Shown piece by piece: positions 22,948 to 33,337 of a stretch of 64,000 nucleotides of DNA; positions within the stretch are counted from its first letter, which is position 1, and every line of letters begins with the position of its first letter. The position numbers and the translations under genes were made by a program. The stretch is from Apodospora peruviana (taxonomy: Eukaryota > Ascomycota > Sordariomycetes > Sordariales > Lasiosphaeriaceae). The stretch spans positions 7,316,001-7,380,000 of the forward strand of contig JAUEDM010000001.1 in assembly GCA_033439685.1 (NCBI GenBank), written 5' to 3'. The notes beneath the pieces are model-generated. The model ran no database searches. It was given only the letters and a program-made list of their open reading frames with translations, and was not told the origin of the DNA.

Positions 22948-24451
22948 TTAACCCTGTTCCGCCTCCTCCTCCTCCTCCTCCTTCTCCTGATCACACTGGA
23001 TGTTGACCGCCGAAAAAGAAACAACAAGAGAATCTGCTGAACCTACGATAAGGTCCCCAGCGATACCTTCATCGTCGTCATCATCATCGTCGTCTTGGTT
23101 CTGACGCTGCCGCCACCTTTGTTGTTGCTGAGGATTAGTCTGATGAGAACGATGACTTCTCCAAAACATATCAGTCTGGCGACCGGAAGCGGCGACTGAC
23201 ATGATTGACACCACGTCCTCAAGCGACCCGCTCATCTCATCAAGGGTGACGATGTCCAGCACATTGGTCCGGTCAAATGCGGCCATCGCGGCGCAGGCAA
23301 TCTGGTCGCCAGGAGGGGGATCGTCGCCAATCACCGGAAACCCCGAGACTGGTATTGGCGTGCCCGAGCTCGATGACGGCGGCGTCGGTGGCAGCAGCTG
23401 ATCATCGCGGGCTGCTCCAGCTCGAGCATGGCACTTGTTCACAATAATGCATATGCGGAACCGTTGCTGCTGTGCCGTCATGGAAGTGCTGTGCCAGGGG
23501 AATTCAGGCCCTGCGAGGGTCAGGAGCCGCGAGCCAGATTTGATTTCGCGCTTGTGCGGACGCCAGTTGACGTCACGGATCCTGTTGAAGTTCAGAAACT
23601 TTTTATTGAGTGATTAGTCTTGCTGGTTTGGGGAGAGGTTGTCTCGTTCCTCGGAACCAGCAAACGGATAGGTATCTGCATCCCTGTACCGAGATAATAG
23701 TGCAACGATCTTGTGTGTGTGCTGCTGTTGATACTACTGCTAGATAAATGGTACTAGAGAAGACAAAACAACTCACCACACTTCACTGCTCCTTAGCTGG
23801 GTCAAGTTCACAATGGGTGCACTCTTGCGTTTGTGCTGCAGCGGCATGTCGGTCCTGATCCATACTTTGTCGCCAACCTGGTTCTGCCAGTCGGCTGTCC
23901 TGATGACCCCGTGGACCTCGGCCTTGCCCTGGAACAGCTTGCGGTCCCGGACGACGTCGGCGGCCGAGGCCCACTGGACGTGGTTGTCGCTCGTGCCGCC
24001 TTGCTCACGGACGATGATCCTTGAACGAACCTTCCGGTCTCCAGGGACCGGACGTTGATGTTTTGTGGTGACTCGAGGAAGTCACAGGGGTTGTTCCCAC
24101 AGGGAGTCCGGTACTGGTAGCGGAAGACATCGATCATGAAGACGTCCATTTCCCAGAGTGCTAAAGACTTTAGTTTGTTAGTATGCGTGTTAGATGGATA
24201 GATGCTGCTCAGCTGTTCCGAAACTCACATTGGAATCTAGTAGGTAAGGGCGATACCCCAGGGTTGAACCATGTGGTAACGGGTGCTTCGAGGGTAGCGA
24301 AGAAGACGAAGTCGGAGTGACGAGAAGAGAAGAAGAATTAGATCGGTCGATCCCCGAACCCTCAAAACGGCAAACTTATAGGAAACACAAAGCCAACGGT
24401 GGGAGAGCCAGTGATACCCAAGGACAGCGAGCGAGAGGATCTCGACGCCAT
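22948..24451 (-). CDS. Unrecognised protein gene, predicted six exons
   Basis: A phase-consistent model is 24451-24418, 24285-24229, 24160-24031, 23989-23777, 23581-22948, giving 355 residues. Supporting signals are GTGAGT donors at 24228 and 23776, an ACTAAC branch, and strong G/C third-position bias in exons 3-5. The weak point is 24030-23990. The coding frame changes there, and I explain it by a 41-nt intron (GTTCGT...GAG), which is unusually short. A -1 frameshift (mutation or assembly error) is the alternative. The N-terminal half contains segments such as MDVFMIDVFRYQYRTPCGNN and GDKVWIRTDMPLQHKRKS. The C-terminus is low-complexity, with Pro/Ser, Gln, an Asp8 run and a Glu-rich end. No domain is recognised. 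The two 5'-most exons are the least certain, and only five exon blocks are listed because the 41-nt intron splits the third. Confidence 0.5.
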
Positions 24452-25046
24452 ATGCACGCTGGGAAAGATCGATGGCCCAGAAGGAGCAGGGACAAGCTGC
24501 AACCCAGGTGCCCTAGTTCAAAGACATCGCACCATCTACCCTCTTGATTGGCACAGCTTGAAAGGACGGGATGCGTGGCCAGTTATCGACCGCAAAGGCG
24601 GCGGAAAAAGAAACTAGATGGCGGACAGAACGTTCCAATTCGAAAATTTGAAGGCTCTAATTGACATTCATGCATACCGGGTAGAGTTATATGCCATAGC
24701 TCCAAAAGCCTGGGACGCCACATGTGGTGTGGTATACTGACAGAATGCAGAGTGGAGAGTGAGGCAATAGGTACAAAGTATATGGTGGACGGATATCCAG
24801 CTACTTCGGTAGCTAGGTAAGCAGTCCAACAACTTGCGGCTATACCTGTCTACTCGGACAGGCAGGAGTTGTTATGTAGGCATACACGATTCGCGGAAAT
24901 GAATTCACCGAGGCCCCTCTCCCGAGATCGACGCCCGTGGCGCTACCGTCTCTAGGAGCCCCAGCTCGACTGCCTGCCACTCCATCTGTTATAGAAGCAA
25001 GGGAGGAGAATGTGGGAGGTAGAAGTTTGCAACTGCCCATGACGTC
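24452..25046. other. Intergenic region between two minus-strand genes
   Basis: About 600 bp holding the promoter of the unrecognised gene and the 3' flank of AIM11. A GGTAGCTAGGTAAG-type step occurs near 24808. No gene seen. Confidence 0.5.
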
Positions 25047-25691
25047 TCACGGCTTTTTGACTTGCTCTGTCTGCTCTTGCCCCTCATTCTCCTTCAGTCC
25101 CGGTACCAGAAACTTGGCGAACCACTCGACCACCTCTTTCTCAGCCTCCTCGTCTAGTTTCCCCCCATCTCCGTACATTCTCTTGCGAGCCTTGGTCCGG
25201 AGCTCCTCCAGATTGGTGATGTCGAATGCCCAAGCTATTCCACCGACGGCCATTATACCAAAGCTCATGACGTTGAGTGTTGCCAACTTCAAGGCCTCGA
25301 AGGCAACCATGGGATCCCGCTCGCCTTTCTTTGGTTCGCCGTTGAGTGGTCCATTGAGTCCGCCGTGGGTGGGCTGGTAGAACTTAAGCTTGGCCAGCTT
25401 CATGTGCCGGGCAGCAGCACGTCTCGAGGCCAGCACAGACAGCATAAGGAAACCAGCACCGCCAAAGAAGAATCCCAGTTGTTTTAGCGAACGTTGGGAT
25501 AACACCGATGGGTATGGTTGCTGTTGTAGGCCTCCATCGGTTTGTACTTGTGCTTGTGCAGATGCTGGTATCGGCGCTGGGGGAGCCGGAGCGACAGGTC
25601 GCGTCGTCGGCAAGGGCGCAGCGGGCGTCGGTTCCGGTACGGGCACTGCCACGGCCGAGCTGGAGAAGCGCCATAATGAAAATAAACCCAT
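25047..25691 (-). CDS. AIM11: Mitochondrial membrane protein AIM11
   Basis: An intronless ORF of 214 residues. After a Pro/Ala-rich N-terminal region (residues ~15-60), the conserved core begins with SLKQLGFFFGGAGFLMLSVL, a first transmembrane segment at ~72-88, then an Arg-rich loop and KFYQP. A second conserved hydrophobic segment follows (TLNVMSFGIMAVGGIAWAFD, ~138-157), then a charged tail starting DITNLEELR. This order and spacing match the fungal 'altered inheritance of mitochondria 11' family of two-pass membrane proteins, whose molecular role is not established. The first ATG of the ORF gives the expected family length. It is divergent from the dioxygenase gene, sharing an ~880 bp upstream region. 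Confidence 0.9.
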   Translation of the reverse strand: MGLFSLWRFSSSAVAVPVPEPTPAAPLPTTRPVAPAPPAPIPASAQAQVQTDGGLQQQPYPSVLSQRSLKQLGFFFGGAGFLMLSVLASRRAAARHMKLAKLKFYQPTHGGLNGPLNGEPKKGERDPMVAFEALKLATLNVMSFGIMAVGGIAWAFDITNLEELRTKARKRMYGDGGKLDEEAEKEVVEWFAKFLVPGLKENEGQEQTEQVKKP

Positions 25692-26567
25692 GGCGGGCGA
25701 TACTGACGGATCGCTTTGGGGAGAAATTGAGGCGGCCTCTCGATCGGCCCCAGGGCGAGACTGTTGGCAAGCGGGCGATGTCGATTTTCGATGTGGGATG
25801 GACGTGAAGGTAAATGTTTTTTTAAGGCCTTATCCGTTGATAGGAGAACCGAGCCATGCGAGCCTTGACCGCGTATCCACTAATTATAGCTGTCCGGGTC
25901 ACGATCTTTTTGGAGCTTGGACCCCCCATTGGGAAAATCGCCCGGGCTGGACTTACGAATTGGTGCATTTTGCGGGGAAATGCATATACCTATGGAGCTC
26001 AACGTGGAGTCACGAATGACAGTATCGTTTTGTGCTCTTTCAACCTTAAATCGCATCAAACATGTAAAGCTCCACTGGCCACTGCAGTTTCGATCCCAAT
26101 TCAACTTCACGAGAAAAAAGATGGACACAGGAGAATTATGACCACCAAGTTGCGCAATCCACGATAATCAATCCACAGCTCCACGGCTGCGTACAGCAAC
26201 GACTGTGATCCCGCAGTTCAAGACACGGGATACCTCGCAAGAGTCCTGTGAGCTCTTGGAACCCCTGGAACTTAAGATCCACCTTGAAGATCGTCGGAAA
26301 GGCTGTCCGGACAGTTCCCATATCTGAAGGCAGAGGGCCATCATCCCCATTACACCAAGGTATTTTGCATATTCGGATCCCAGCTCCTTCTCTGCTCACA
26401 GTCTGCAGTCCTTTTGAATCCGACTCATTATATCTCAAACCAACTTCAGTCTGTTGGCTGCTTGTGCTGCTGCAAGGACGACGCCCGGTTCCAGCACCCA
26501 GCCCCTTTTACCTTGGAAGTCTCCTTCGTCTCCGGCCATTCGGCGCCAGTCCCGGGACCGGCAGACA
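25692..26567. other. Shared upstream region of AIM11 and the dioxygenase gene
   Basis: This ~880 bp lies between two divergent start codons and should carry both promoters. ORFs crossing it lack support. No regulatory motif is confidently assigned. Confidence 0.55.
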
Positions 26568-27931
26568 ATGCCCAAACCCCCGAAGTCGAAGGTGAAGGCG
26601 GCGCCGCGACAAGCCCCTGCTGCAGCCGTTGTCACGCCTCCACCCCCCTCATGGCCGCCGTTCAAGCCACCGCTTCCCGACGCTGACCTCGACCTCGAGT
26701 GTGTCGTCCAGGACAAGATTGTCGTCCTGCGGTCCTTCTTCCCGCGCTCCCTGTGCCGAGATTACGTTGCCTTTCTGAAAGAGCTTCCCCTCACTACCAC
26801 TCCTGGCAAACCCAAGCGTGGAGAGGCGTTGCGTGTGAATGACCGCTATCAAATCAACGACGCTGCATTTGCCCACCGACTGTGGTCCGAGACAGGCTTG
26901 AAAGATGCCCTCCTGCACGCCGACGTGGCCGGCTCATGGTGCGTCTTTTATGTTCACCCCCGAGGTCTTGTCTGGAGCATATCCGCTGAGTGAAAGGTGC
27001 AACTGAATAGGGGTGGAGACGTTGTTGGTCTCAACCAGAATATCCGGGTTTATCGCTACCTCAAGGGCCACTTCTTTGATGCGCATTGTAGGTTGACCTT
27101 CTCTCATCGTTCTACTTTCTTGACCGGCCGGAGTCACTCGAATATCCCAGTGGTGTATAGAGTCGACCGAGTGGATGTTTTGTTCTCCCCAAGCCCTTCA
27201 CTACCTGTCATCGATAATGTGGGATATTCGTCATTTCTGCGAGTGATCTGCAGTTATCAACCGCGTGTCTGAGAACGCATGTGTACAGCCGCACAGATAG
27301 GCACTTGTCATGAACTGCCTTAATGGGATCACCCATCTCGGACATAACTTTATCCCTCCAACTTCCGAGACATGCCACCTCCAGCATGGTGCCTCCAAAA
27401 GAACCACCATCTCTTTCTTCCTTCTCCCGCTGGAATATTGCACATGCTAAAACCTCGTACCCTGTCCCCAGACGACGACTCCAATAATGTCACCGTGACA
27501 ACAGATAGCGATGACCAGGTGCAAGCCAAGACGACTTGGACTCTCCTCCTCTATCTAACCTCTTCAAGCGAAGGCTGTAGCGGTGGAGAGACGGTGTTTT
27601 ATCCCCACGACCGGCGGTCAGCCAAGGAGGAAATCGCCGTCAGTCCTGAGACCGGCATGCTCTTGCTACACAAGCATGGTGATGACTGTTTGCTTGTGAG
27701 TGTTTCCATCCCTACCATCCCAGATATCCATCCCATCAATGTCTACAACGTCCGCCACTTGTTCCAGAAACTCCCTCCTTTGTTGCCTGTCTGCCTTTGC
27801 TTGAGGCGTACTGTGAAGGTCCATAGATACTGCTTACAATTTGCCGGACTGACTCAATATAGCATGAGGGGAGAGAAGTCACAGCCGGGGAGAAGTGGAT
27901 TCTCAGAACGGACTTGTGTGTGAAAAGATAG
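26568..27931 (+). CDS. 2-oxoglutarate/Fe(II)-dependent dioxygenase, prolyl-4-hydroxylase type
   Basis: Four exons (26568-26938, 27011-27087, 27472-27695, 27863-27931) give 246 residues. The double-stranded beta-helix shows the iron ligands H149 and D151 (in FFDAHYDDSNN) and H225 (LLHEGREV), and the 2-oxoglutarate-binding Lys K235 (GEKWILRTD). Each splice rebuilds family motifs in phase: GLNQNIRVYRYLKGHFFDAHY spans exons 2-3 and CLLHEG spans exons 3-4. The start at MPKPPKSK was chosen because it is followed directly by coding-biased sequence. An upstream TTG- or CTG-type extension has no support. A Lys/Pro/Ala-rich N-terminus precedes the domain, with no signal peptide, so the protein is intracellular. 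The substrate is unknown. Intron 2 is 384 nt, far longer than its neighbours. Confidence 0.9.
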
Positions 27932-28456
27932 TTGATACCATTAGCCTTTAATCGCATAGAATTCATACATACAAAATTGCGATGATGGCTCGGACGAACC
28001 ATGTCACACGTTTTACTTTTTCAAGCAATGCCGGTTGGTTCACCACTTGTCTGTAGAAATTTCTTGTAAATGCGAAAAGTAAACTAATTGTCTTGGTGGC
28101 AGCTAAACGGCCCATGTCGTCTCTAACCACCCAGTACTTAGTGCTGTGCGATAGATGTCAGATGTCTTGAGACTTCTACCCCGTTGGTTAAAATTTAGAT
28201 TTTATCTTCCCTTCCTGCTCCATGGCAACGAAAATTATCGTAAACTGTTTGAAACTATCGCTTGCTTTGAAATTCTGAGTATCGATCTGCTCATCATTAT
28301 TCTTTTCCCCATGGGCTTCTTTTCTTCCCTCCACCGCCGCTTCAAAGAACGAAAGAAAGAAACAAGTGAAACTCGTTGTTATTTTATCCCTGTCCTCCTC
28401 CCCTCACCAAGTCAAGAGGTAATTACTATGCAGAGTTTCCGTGATACCATCCATCC
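27932..28456. other. Convergent intergenic region
   Basis: About 520 bp between the stops of the dioxygenase and polymerase genes, mainly 3' untranslated sequence and comparatively A/T-rich. No gene or repeat is supported. Confidence 0.55.
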
Positions 28457-31400
28457 CTAGAACTTCGCAGCAGCCCGCTCCAGTGCGGTCTCCTCCTCGA
28501 TCCCCAAGCTCACCTCCTCGTACTCGGGCTCTTCTGATGATGATGCCAAATCTTCGCTGTTGTTCACTTTAGCAGAAGAAGAGGTGTCTGATGAGCAGTT
28601 TGCTGCATCTTCGGGTTTCTCAGCCTCGGCCGGTCTCGGCATCAGCACGGCGGTAGGTGGCGCTTGGGACGTATCATTCAGCCAACTGATAAGATTCTTT
28701 CCGCTGGCCGGTGCAGGCGGAGGTGTTTCATTCCCATCTACTACCGAGGGCGGCAGATCTCCTTGTGCTGTCAGCGTGGTAACAGCATCCGAGTAACTGA
28801 CAGCAGCTGATATAGGGGGCTGTTGTTGTTCAAGAGTACTAGCCGAGTCCAGCCCTAAAAACCCAGCTGCAATATCCATAAGATCGTCGAAAGATTTCAA
28901 ACGAAGTTTCGGCGACTTTGGTGGGACTTCGTAAACTTTCTGGTCGTCGACAGACGGGTCATCTGCAGAACCAAGAACAGGAACATCTGCAAGAAATCTC
29001 TCTGGAGATTCGTAACGGGGTTTATTGTCGGCCCGAGTTTGGATGGTCTTCTTCGTCGGAGATGGTGGACCAAAGTCGATCAGATCAAAATCATTCTGCG
29101 CCTCTTCCTCATGGAACACCACAGTCTGTTTCGGGACAGCCGTCTCGTCCAAAGCTCCTTCACCAGCACTGGTAATCAATTCGTGACCCACAATGTCATC
29201 GGCCACAGTAGAATTCAGAACGTCGGCTGATTTGGTCATCATCCTAGAATCCAGAGACCAGTGATCGTTGCCCTCTTCACCCAACACCTGATCTCTATCT
29301 TCCGTCGTTCGTGAATCTTCCGAGTCCATCTTTCTCACTGGACTATTAGGAACAACGTCCTCGTCCAAGTTGAGTCCATCCTCCTCATCGTCATCTTCAT
29401 GACGGAAAAGATGCAATACCTCGCCCCGGTGGATGACTTGTCCATCATTTGTGCGCGCATAGTCCATTTCCATTTCTTCCGGCTGCTCGTCGAGGATAGA
29501 CTGGACATGTCCATGCGGTTTCTTGGGTATGCTGAGCTGAACAAAGTCAGAAAGCTTAGTCTGCGCAGGTTTGCCGTCTCTGGCAATCTTTCCCAGTACC
29601 GTCTCGAACAGCCATGGAAAGCTGTTAAGCGGCATAGAGCGGGCAGTAATTTTTCGCTTTCCGATAGATCCGTCCGGACGGATATGGGGTTGCCTGGCCT
29701 CATGAAGTGCGATGCGCATCTCCTCCGAGGTGACCCGGTACATGGCGGCAACGAACGGTGCTAGGTCCTCGTAGTCGCGAGAGCCTCCTGCTTCGTTGAT
29801 GCAGAGCTCTCGGTACATCTGCTTTAGGGCAACTGACTCACGGCCGACTTTCTCCTGTAACTTGTAGGCCGTGCCGACTCGCGGCTTGGAAATGACGAAC
29901 GTCGTCCACACCTCAAACTCGGTGTTGATTTCCAGCTGCCCCATGATCCTGCGCATGGCAATATCGTATCTGGTCTTTAGTTGTCTTGCCTTCTTCAACA
30001 TATAATTACTGAGATTGTATTTGCTCAGAATACGGTCGTCGAACGGTAGCTTATAGTTATCTCTGGAATCAAAGGTCTCCTTCTTAACCATGTCGTAGAG
30101 CTGTCCAAGGGCCTTCCCCGAGTGATAGCTATTCTTCCGCGCCTTTTCCATGAAATGAGGCCACTTCCGAGGTTCAAGCTTCTTGGACCATTCAGCAGGA
30201 ACTCCCGTCTTGACATAGTCAACCGCCATTGAGTGCAAGACCGCAAGCCTGAGACATTTGCCGTTCTTCACGCTGTCATCTTCGTAGTCCGCCGTTGCAA
30301 GATGAGCATGAGCAATCAACGGTAGTGTATTATTCTTCATGTAGAGGACGAAGAACGCCTTCAGACTCTCCGCTGTCGGGCCATTTGACTCCTGCATTGG
30401 AGGTGGCGGAGTGTAGTCCATCGGAGAATGACACCATTCCGGCGGAATCAAGTTCTGATCCCAGATGACAAAGAAGTCGTCCCCATCCAGGTCGCCCCCT
30501 GAGCACATGCTGGGTATATCTCTGTCCCCTTTCAGTGGAAATACTACAACGTCCCGAATGTGTCGTAGTGCTGGGACATCGACCGCGTTGACAACGCGGA
30601 CGTCGCCGGGATGAAGCGAAGGGTTACGTCCGACGAGGCACAAGCCCGTAATGACCTTGTATACCCCGCGATCATCGGGGTCCGGAACTTGGAGAAAGAT
30701 TTGCGGGAGTTTGTCTATGCTGATGTCCTTTTTGCCTTCATTAGCTCTGAAGTGTCCTTGTAGCGTTTTAGTCTCGTCCACACAGCCAAGCACAAAGGCT
30801 CCCTGGTCGACAGTCAGTCTTGCTTTCTCCTTGAGCGATTTGATCGACCACGATCTCCAGAGTTGGAGTACAGTCTGCACAAAAGGCTCATGGGCTTCCA
30901 TGAAGCCATCGAGGAGCATTTGGGCAATAGTAAGAGTCATCTGATTCTCGTCGACAAATCGGCTGAGTAGAGTGACCGCCTTCATACTGTCCGTCATGGC
31001 GGCGTCATAGCTTGAGAGCTGGTCTGCCATCATCTCAACAAAAACCCAGTCTGGAACTCCCAGACATGATAGAATGGTAATTGTCTGGCGATTCAGGGTT
31101 GCACTGGAGAAGTTCGAGCATCGAATAACCTCCAGGCCATTGAACTCCGCAAAGAACTTCTCCTGAGACTTTCGAATATGGACTTCGGTCCCCCTGACAT
31201 CGGGCCATGTCACCAAAACACCCTTACACCCGCCCATTCGGAACTGATAGGCAGAGGAAGGGGGGTCTATCTGCCAATCACCGGCAACTAGTCCTGCAAG
31301 CAATGACGCAATCTTGCCAACTCCATCGGTGAAGCAGTGTCGGCCGCTCTTCACGTCCGGGATCTTGACGATACGTGGAGCTGATATTCCAGGTACAGGT

Positions 31401-33337
31401 CGTGTAGTTGAAAAGCATTGTCCGATTCGGGCTGCATACTTGGCCACAACCGTGATGTGATTGAAGCGTCCCATCCAGTTCATGATTTTGTCACAAGTAA
31501 CCATGTCTCCGTGGGTACTAGTCTCTGGCTCACAAAAGAAGAAAGCACCATTCTCTCGAATTTGCGAGTTTCCATACGCAAGGAACTTCCAGTGCCATGG
31601 GCCCATGCGGATTCCATTGTTGAGGACCCGGTAGGCACGCGCGTACACCTGATCGTCCCGATCCACTTCACATCCGTTGATACGGCCCTCCAGCAGCTCG
31701 TCGGTAAATTGAACGCGTATGAAGTTGTCTTTGACGTGCTTGAAGTGGCGAATGACGCGGTTGGTCGTCTCAACCGTTGGGGTGTTGAAGTAGATTCGCG
31801 TCGGGGTAATTGTGACCTTTCGGATGAGGGCGCAGTAGTCCGGTATATCCAGCGTGGTTGGAAAGTACATCATGGCGCTCGTGTTGGAGAACAACTCCAT
31901 AGGATTGTATATCCTCTTGCCTTGGTCCGCGGCATATTCGAGCACGAGACGACCGCGTTCGTTATCCAACCTGTCGGGACTGGAGAGCTCGATCAGTTTC
32001 TCGATAAACTTGCGTTCTATGTTGTATTCGTTGATAATCCCACGCGAAATGCATACCTCCAGCTGGTATCGAACTTGGAAAGGGAGGGCAGTGTGAGAAC
32101 CACCTGCCCCGAGTAAGGCTAGGTCTTCACCCCAGGTGCCTGGCGCTGCTGAAGGGTCGTCGTCCAACATAACCCAGAGCGGAGATTTGGTACCCTGTTT
32201 TGGCTTGGAGAAGGCCGTAGTCTTGGCTTTGATGTTCCAGTCCAGCAGGTCTGCTTCAACACCAGCCCACAGTGATGCTGTCGGCTCATCCAGCTCAATC
32301 CAATATGTCAGCCAACGCCCCAGATCAATCTTCTGAGAGTCATCGTCAAGGGCAACTGGAGATTTTCCGGCAGCAAGAGGATCGCGAGCAATATCCACGG
32401 CCCTTTGCCATAAGTCATTCTCTGACCACACTCGGTCGTCCTGGAACGTCTTCTTCACATCCAGCCTCTTTCTCCAAATCAATGGCGGATCCTCGAGGTC
32501 TATAACGAGCGCTGCTAGCTTTTCCTTGACTTCGACCCGATGAATGTTCTTGATAGCTCCAAATTTCACGTCGATTCGGTGGTAGCGATTGGGGAACTTG
32601 AGGTTCGGGTCGCTTCCTATGTATCTCACCGGGAAGTTGATGGCCAGCCTCTTCCTCCTGAAATCGACGGTGAGCTTCAGTGGCATTTCAGGCCCCAGAC
32701 ACTGAACAGTTTCTCTTGCCAAAATCGTTGTCGGCTGCGTAAGCACGCCGAATGTGAGGTTTGGGGGGCTGAGGACGATGGTGATCGGGCAGGGATTTCC
32801 GAGAGGGGTGGTGAAGGTTGCGTCGTCGGCAGACTGTCTGGTGAACTCGATCGAAGGCCATAGCTCACGATTGTCGATGACCACTCTGCAGCGGCCTTCC
32901 CGGAAGAAACTAATGTCTGTTGGCGGAGGCTCAAATCGAAGCCGTGCCGTCCGTAGGTTCGCGCCGCGCTGATCGTCCAGCTCGATGTACACAATGTTTC
33001 CATATTGAACAAAGTTCTCTCTGACGTCCCATGTCGTGATCCAAGGAGGCAGGCCCCTCACAATCACGACAATGCTGCGGCAAAACCCCCATTCGGCAGG
33101 AATCATGGCTGGTGGTGCCCGGGCTGCAGACGGTGACCCGGGCGGCCGCTGATGCAAAGGCCTGTGACCTCTCGTAGCTCTTGGGCCAGTCGGGAGAGGA
33201 CGTTCTAGGTAGGCACCTGGGTTCAATGACGTCCCGAATGTCCTTGCAAAGGTATTGCGACTTCGTCCTCCCTCGACAATAGGGCCTCTGGGTCCGGGAA
33301 GCGGCAAAGGCTCTCGCTCGACCCATGCTGGAAGCAT
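28457..33337 (-). CDS. Eukaryotic RNA-dependent RNA polymerase (SAD-1/Rdp1 type)
   Basis: A single long exon of 1626 residues counted from the ATG at 33337. The catalytic signature CSGGDLDGDDFFV lies at about residues 945-957, with the D-x-D-G-D metal-binding triad of cellular RdRPs. Flanking conserved blocks include FTDGVGKI, FRMGGCKGVL and YMKNNTLPLIAHAHLA. Residues ~80-145 look like an RRM fold (VVIVRGLPPWITTWDVRENF then VYIELDD), as in the SAD-1 class. The last ~350 residues are acidic, Ser-rich and probably disordered. The enzyme makes double-stranded RNA for Dicer in quelling or meiotic silencing. The RRM and length favour SAD-1 over QDE-1, but phylogeny is needed. The ORF stays open upstream through a GTG to an in-frame TAA, so a 5' exon is possible. 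Confidence 0.95.
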   Translation of the reverse strand: MLPAWVEREPLPLPGPRGPIVEGGRSRNTFARTFGTSLNPGAYLERPLPTGPRATRGHRPLHQRPPGSPSAARAPPAMIPAEWGFCRSIVVIVRGLPPWITTWDVRENFVQYGNIVYIELDDQRGANLRTARLRFEPPPTDISFFREGRCRVVIDNRELWPSIEFTRQSADDATFTTPLGNPCPITIVLSPPNLTFGVLTQPTTILARETVQCLGPEMPLKLTVDFRRKRLAINFPVRYIGSDPNLKFPNRYHRIDVKFGAIKNIHRVEVKEKLAALVIDLEDPPLIWRKRLDVKKTFQDDRVWSENDLWQRAVDIARDPLAAGKSPVALDDDSQKIDLGRWLTYWIELDEPTASLWAGVEADLLDWNIKAKTTAFSKPKQGTKSPLWVMLDDDPSAAPGTWGEDLALLGAGGSHTALPFQVRYQLEVCISRGIINEYNIERKFIEKLIELSSPDRLDNERGRLVLEYAADQGKRIYNPMELFSNTSAMMYFPTTLDIPDYCALIRKVTITPTRIYFNTPTVETTNRVIRHFKHVKDNFIRVQFTDELLEGRINGCEVDRDDQVYARAYRVLNNGIRMGPWHWKFLAYGNSQIRENGAFFFCEPETSTHGDMVTCDKIMNWMGRFNHITVVAKYAARIGQCFSTTRPVPGISAPRIVKIPDVKSGRHCFTDGVGKIASLLAGLVAGDWQIDPPSSAYQFRMGGCKGVLVTWPDVRGTEVHIRKSQEKFFAEFNGLEVIRCSNFSSATLNRQTITILSCLGVPDWVFVEMMADQLSSYDAAMTDSMKAVTLLSRFVDENQMTLTIAQMLLDGFMEAHEPFVQTVLQLWRSWSIKSLKEKARLTVDQGAFVLGCVDETKTLQGHFRANEGKKDISIDKLPQIFLQVPDPDDRGVYKVITGLCLVGRNPSLHPGDVRVVNAVDVPALRHIRDVVVFPLKGDRDIPSMCSGGDLDGDDFFVIWDQNLIPPEWCHSPMDYTPPPPMQESNGPTAESLKAFFVLYMKNNTLPLIAHAHLATADYEDDSVKNGKCLRLAVLHSMAVDYVKTGVPAEWSKKLEPRKWPHFMEKARKNSYHSGKALGQLYDMVKKETFDSRDNYKLPFDDRILSKYNLSNYMLKKARQLKTRYDIAMRRIMGQLEINTEFEVWTTFVISKPRVGTAYKLQEKVGRESVALKQMYRELCINEAGGSRDYEDLAPFVAAMYRVTSEEMRIALHEARQPHIRPDGSIGKRKITARSMPLNSFPWLFETVLGKIARDGKPAQTKLSDFVQLSIPKKPHGHVQSILDEQPEEMEMDYARTNDGQVIHRGEVLHLFRHEDDDEEDGLNLDEDVVPNSPVRKMDSEDSRTTEDRDQVLGEEGNDHWSLDSRMMTKSADVLNSTVADDIVGHELITSAGEGALDETAVPKQTVVFHEEEAQNDFDLIDFGPPSPTKKTIQTRADNKPRYESPERFLADVPVLGSADDPSVDDQKVYEVPPKSPKLRLKSFDDLMDIAAGFLGLDSASTLEQQQPPISAAVSYSDAVTTLTAQGDLPPSVVDGNETPPPAPASGKNLISWLNDTSQAPPTAVLMPRPAEAEKPEDAANCSSDTSSSAKVNNSEDLASSSEEPEYEEVSLGIEEETALERAAAKF

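Noticed and set aside
23582..23776. Second frameshift in the unrecognised gene at its last intron
   Set aside because: Using the acceptor at 23582 (AACAG then GATCC) with the GTGAGT donor restores phase, so no frameshift is needed there.
31418..32116. 232-codon plus-strand ORF
   Set aside because: Antisense to the RNA polymerase exon. It has no domain and no promoter or splice support.
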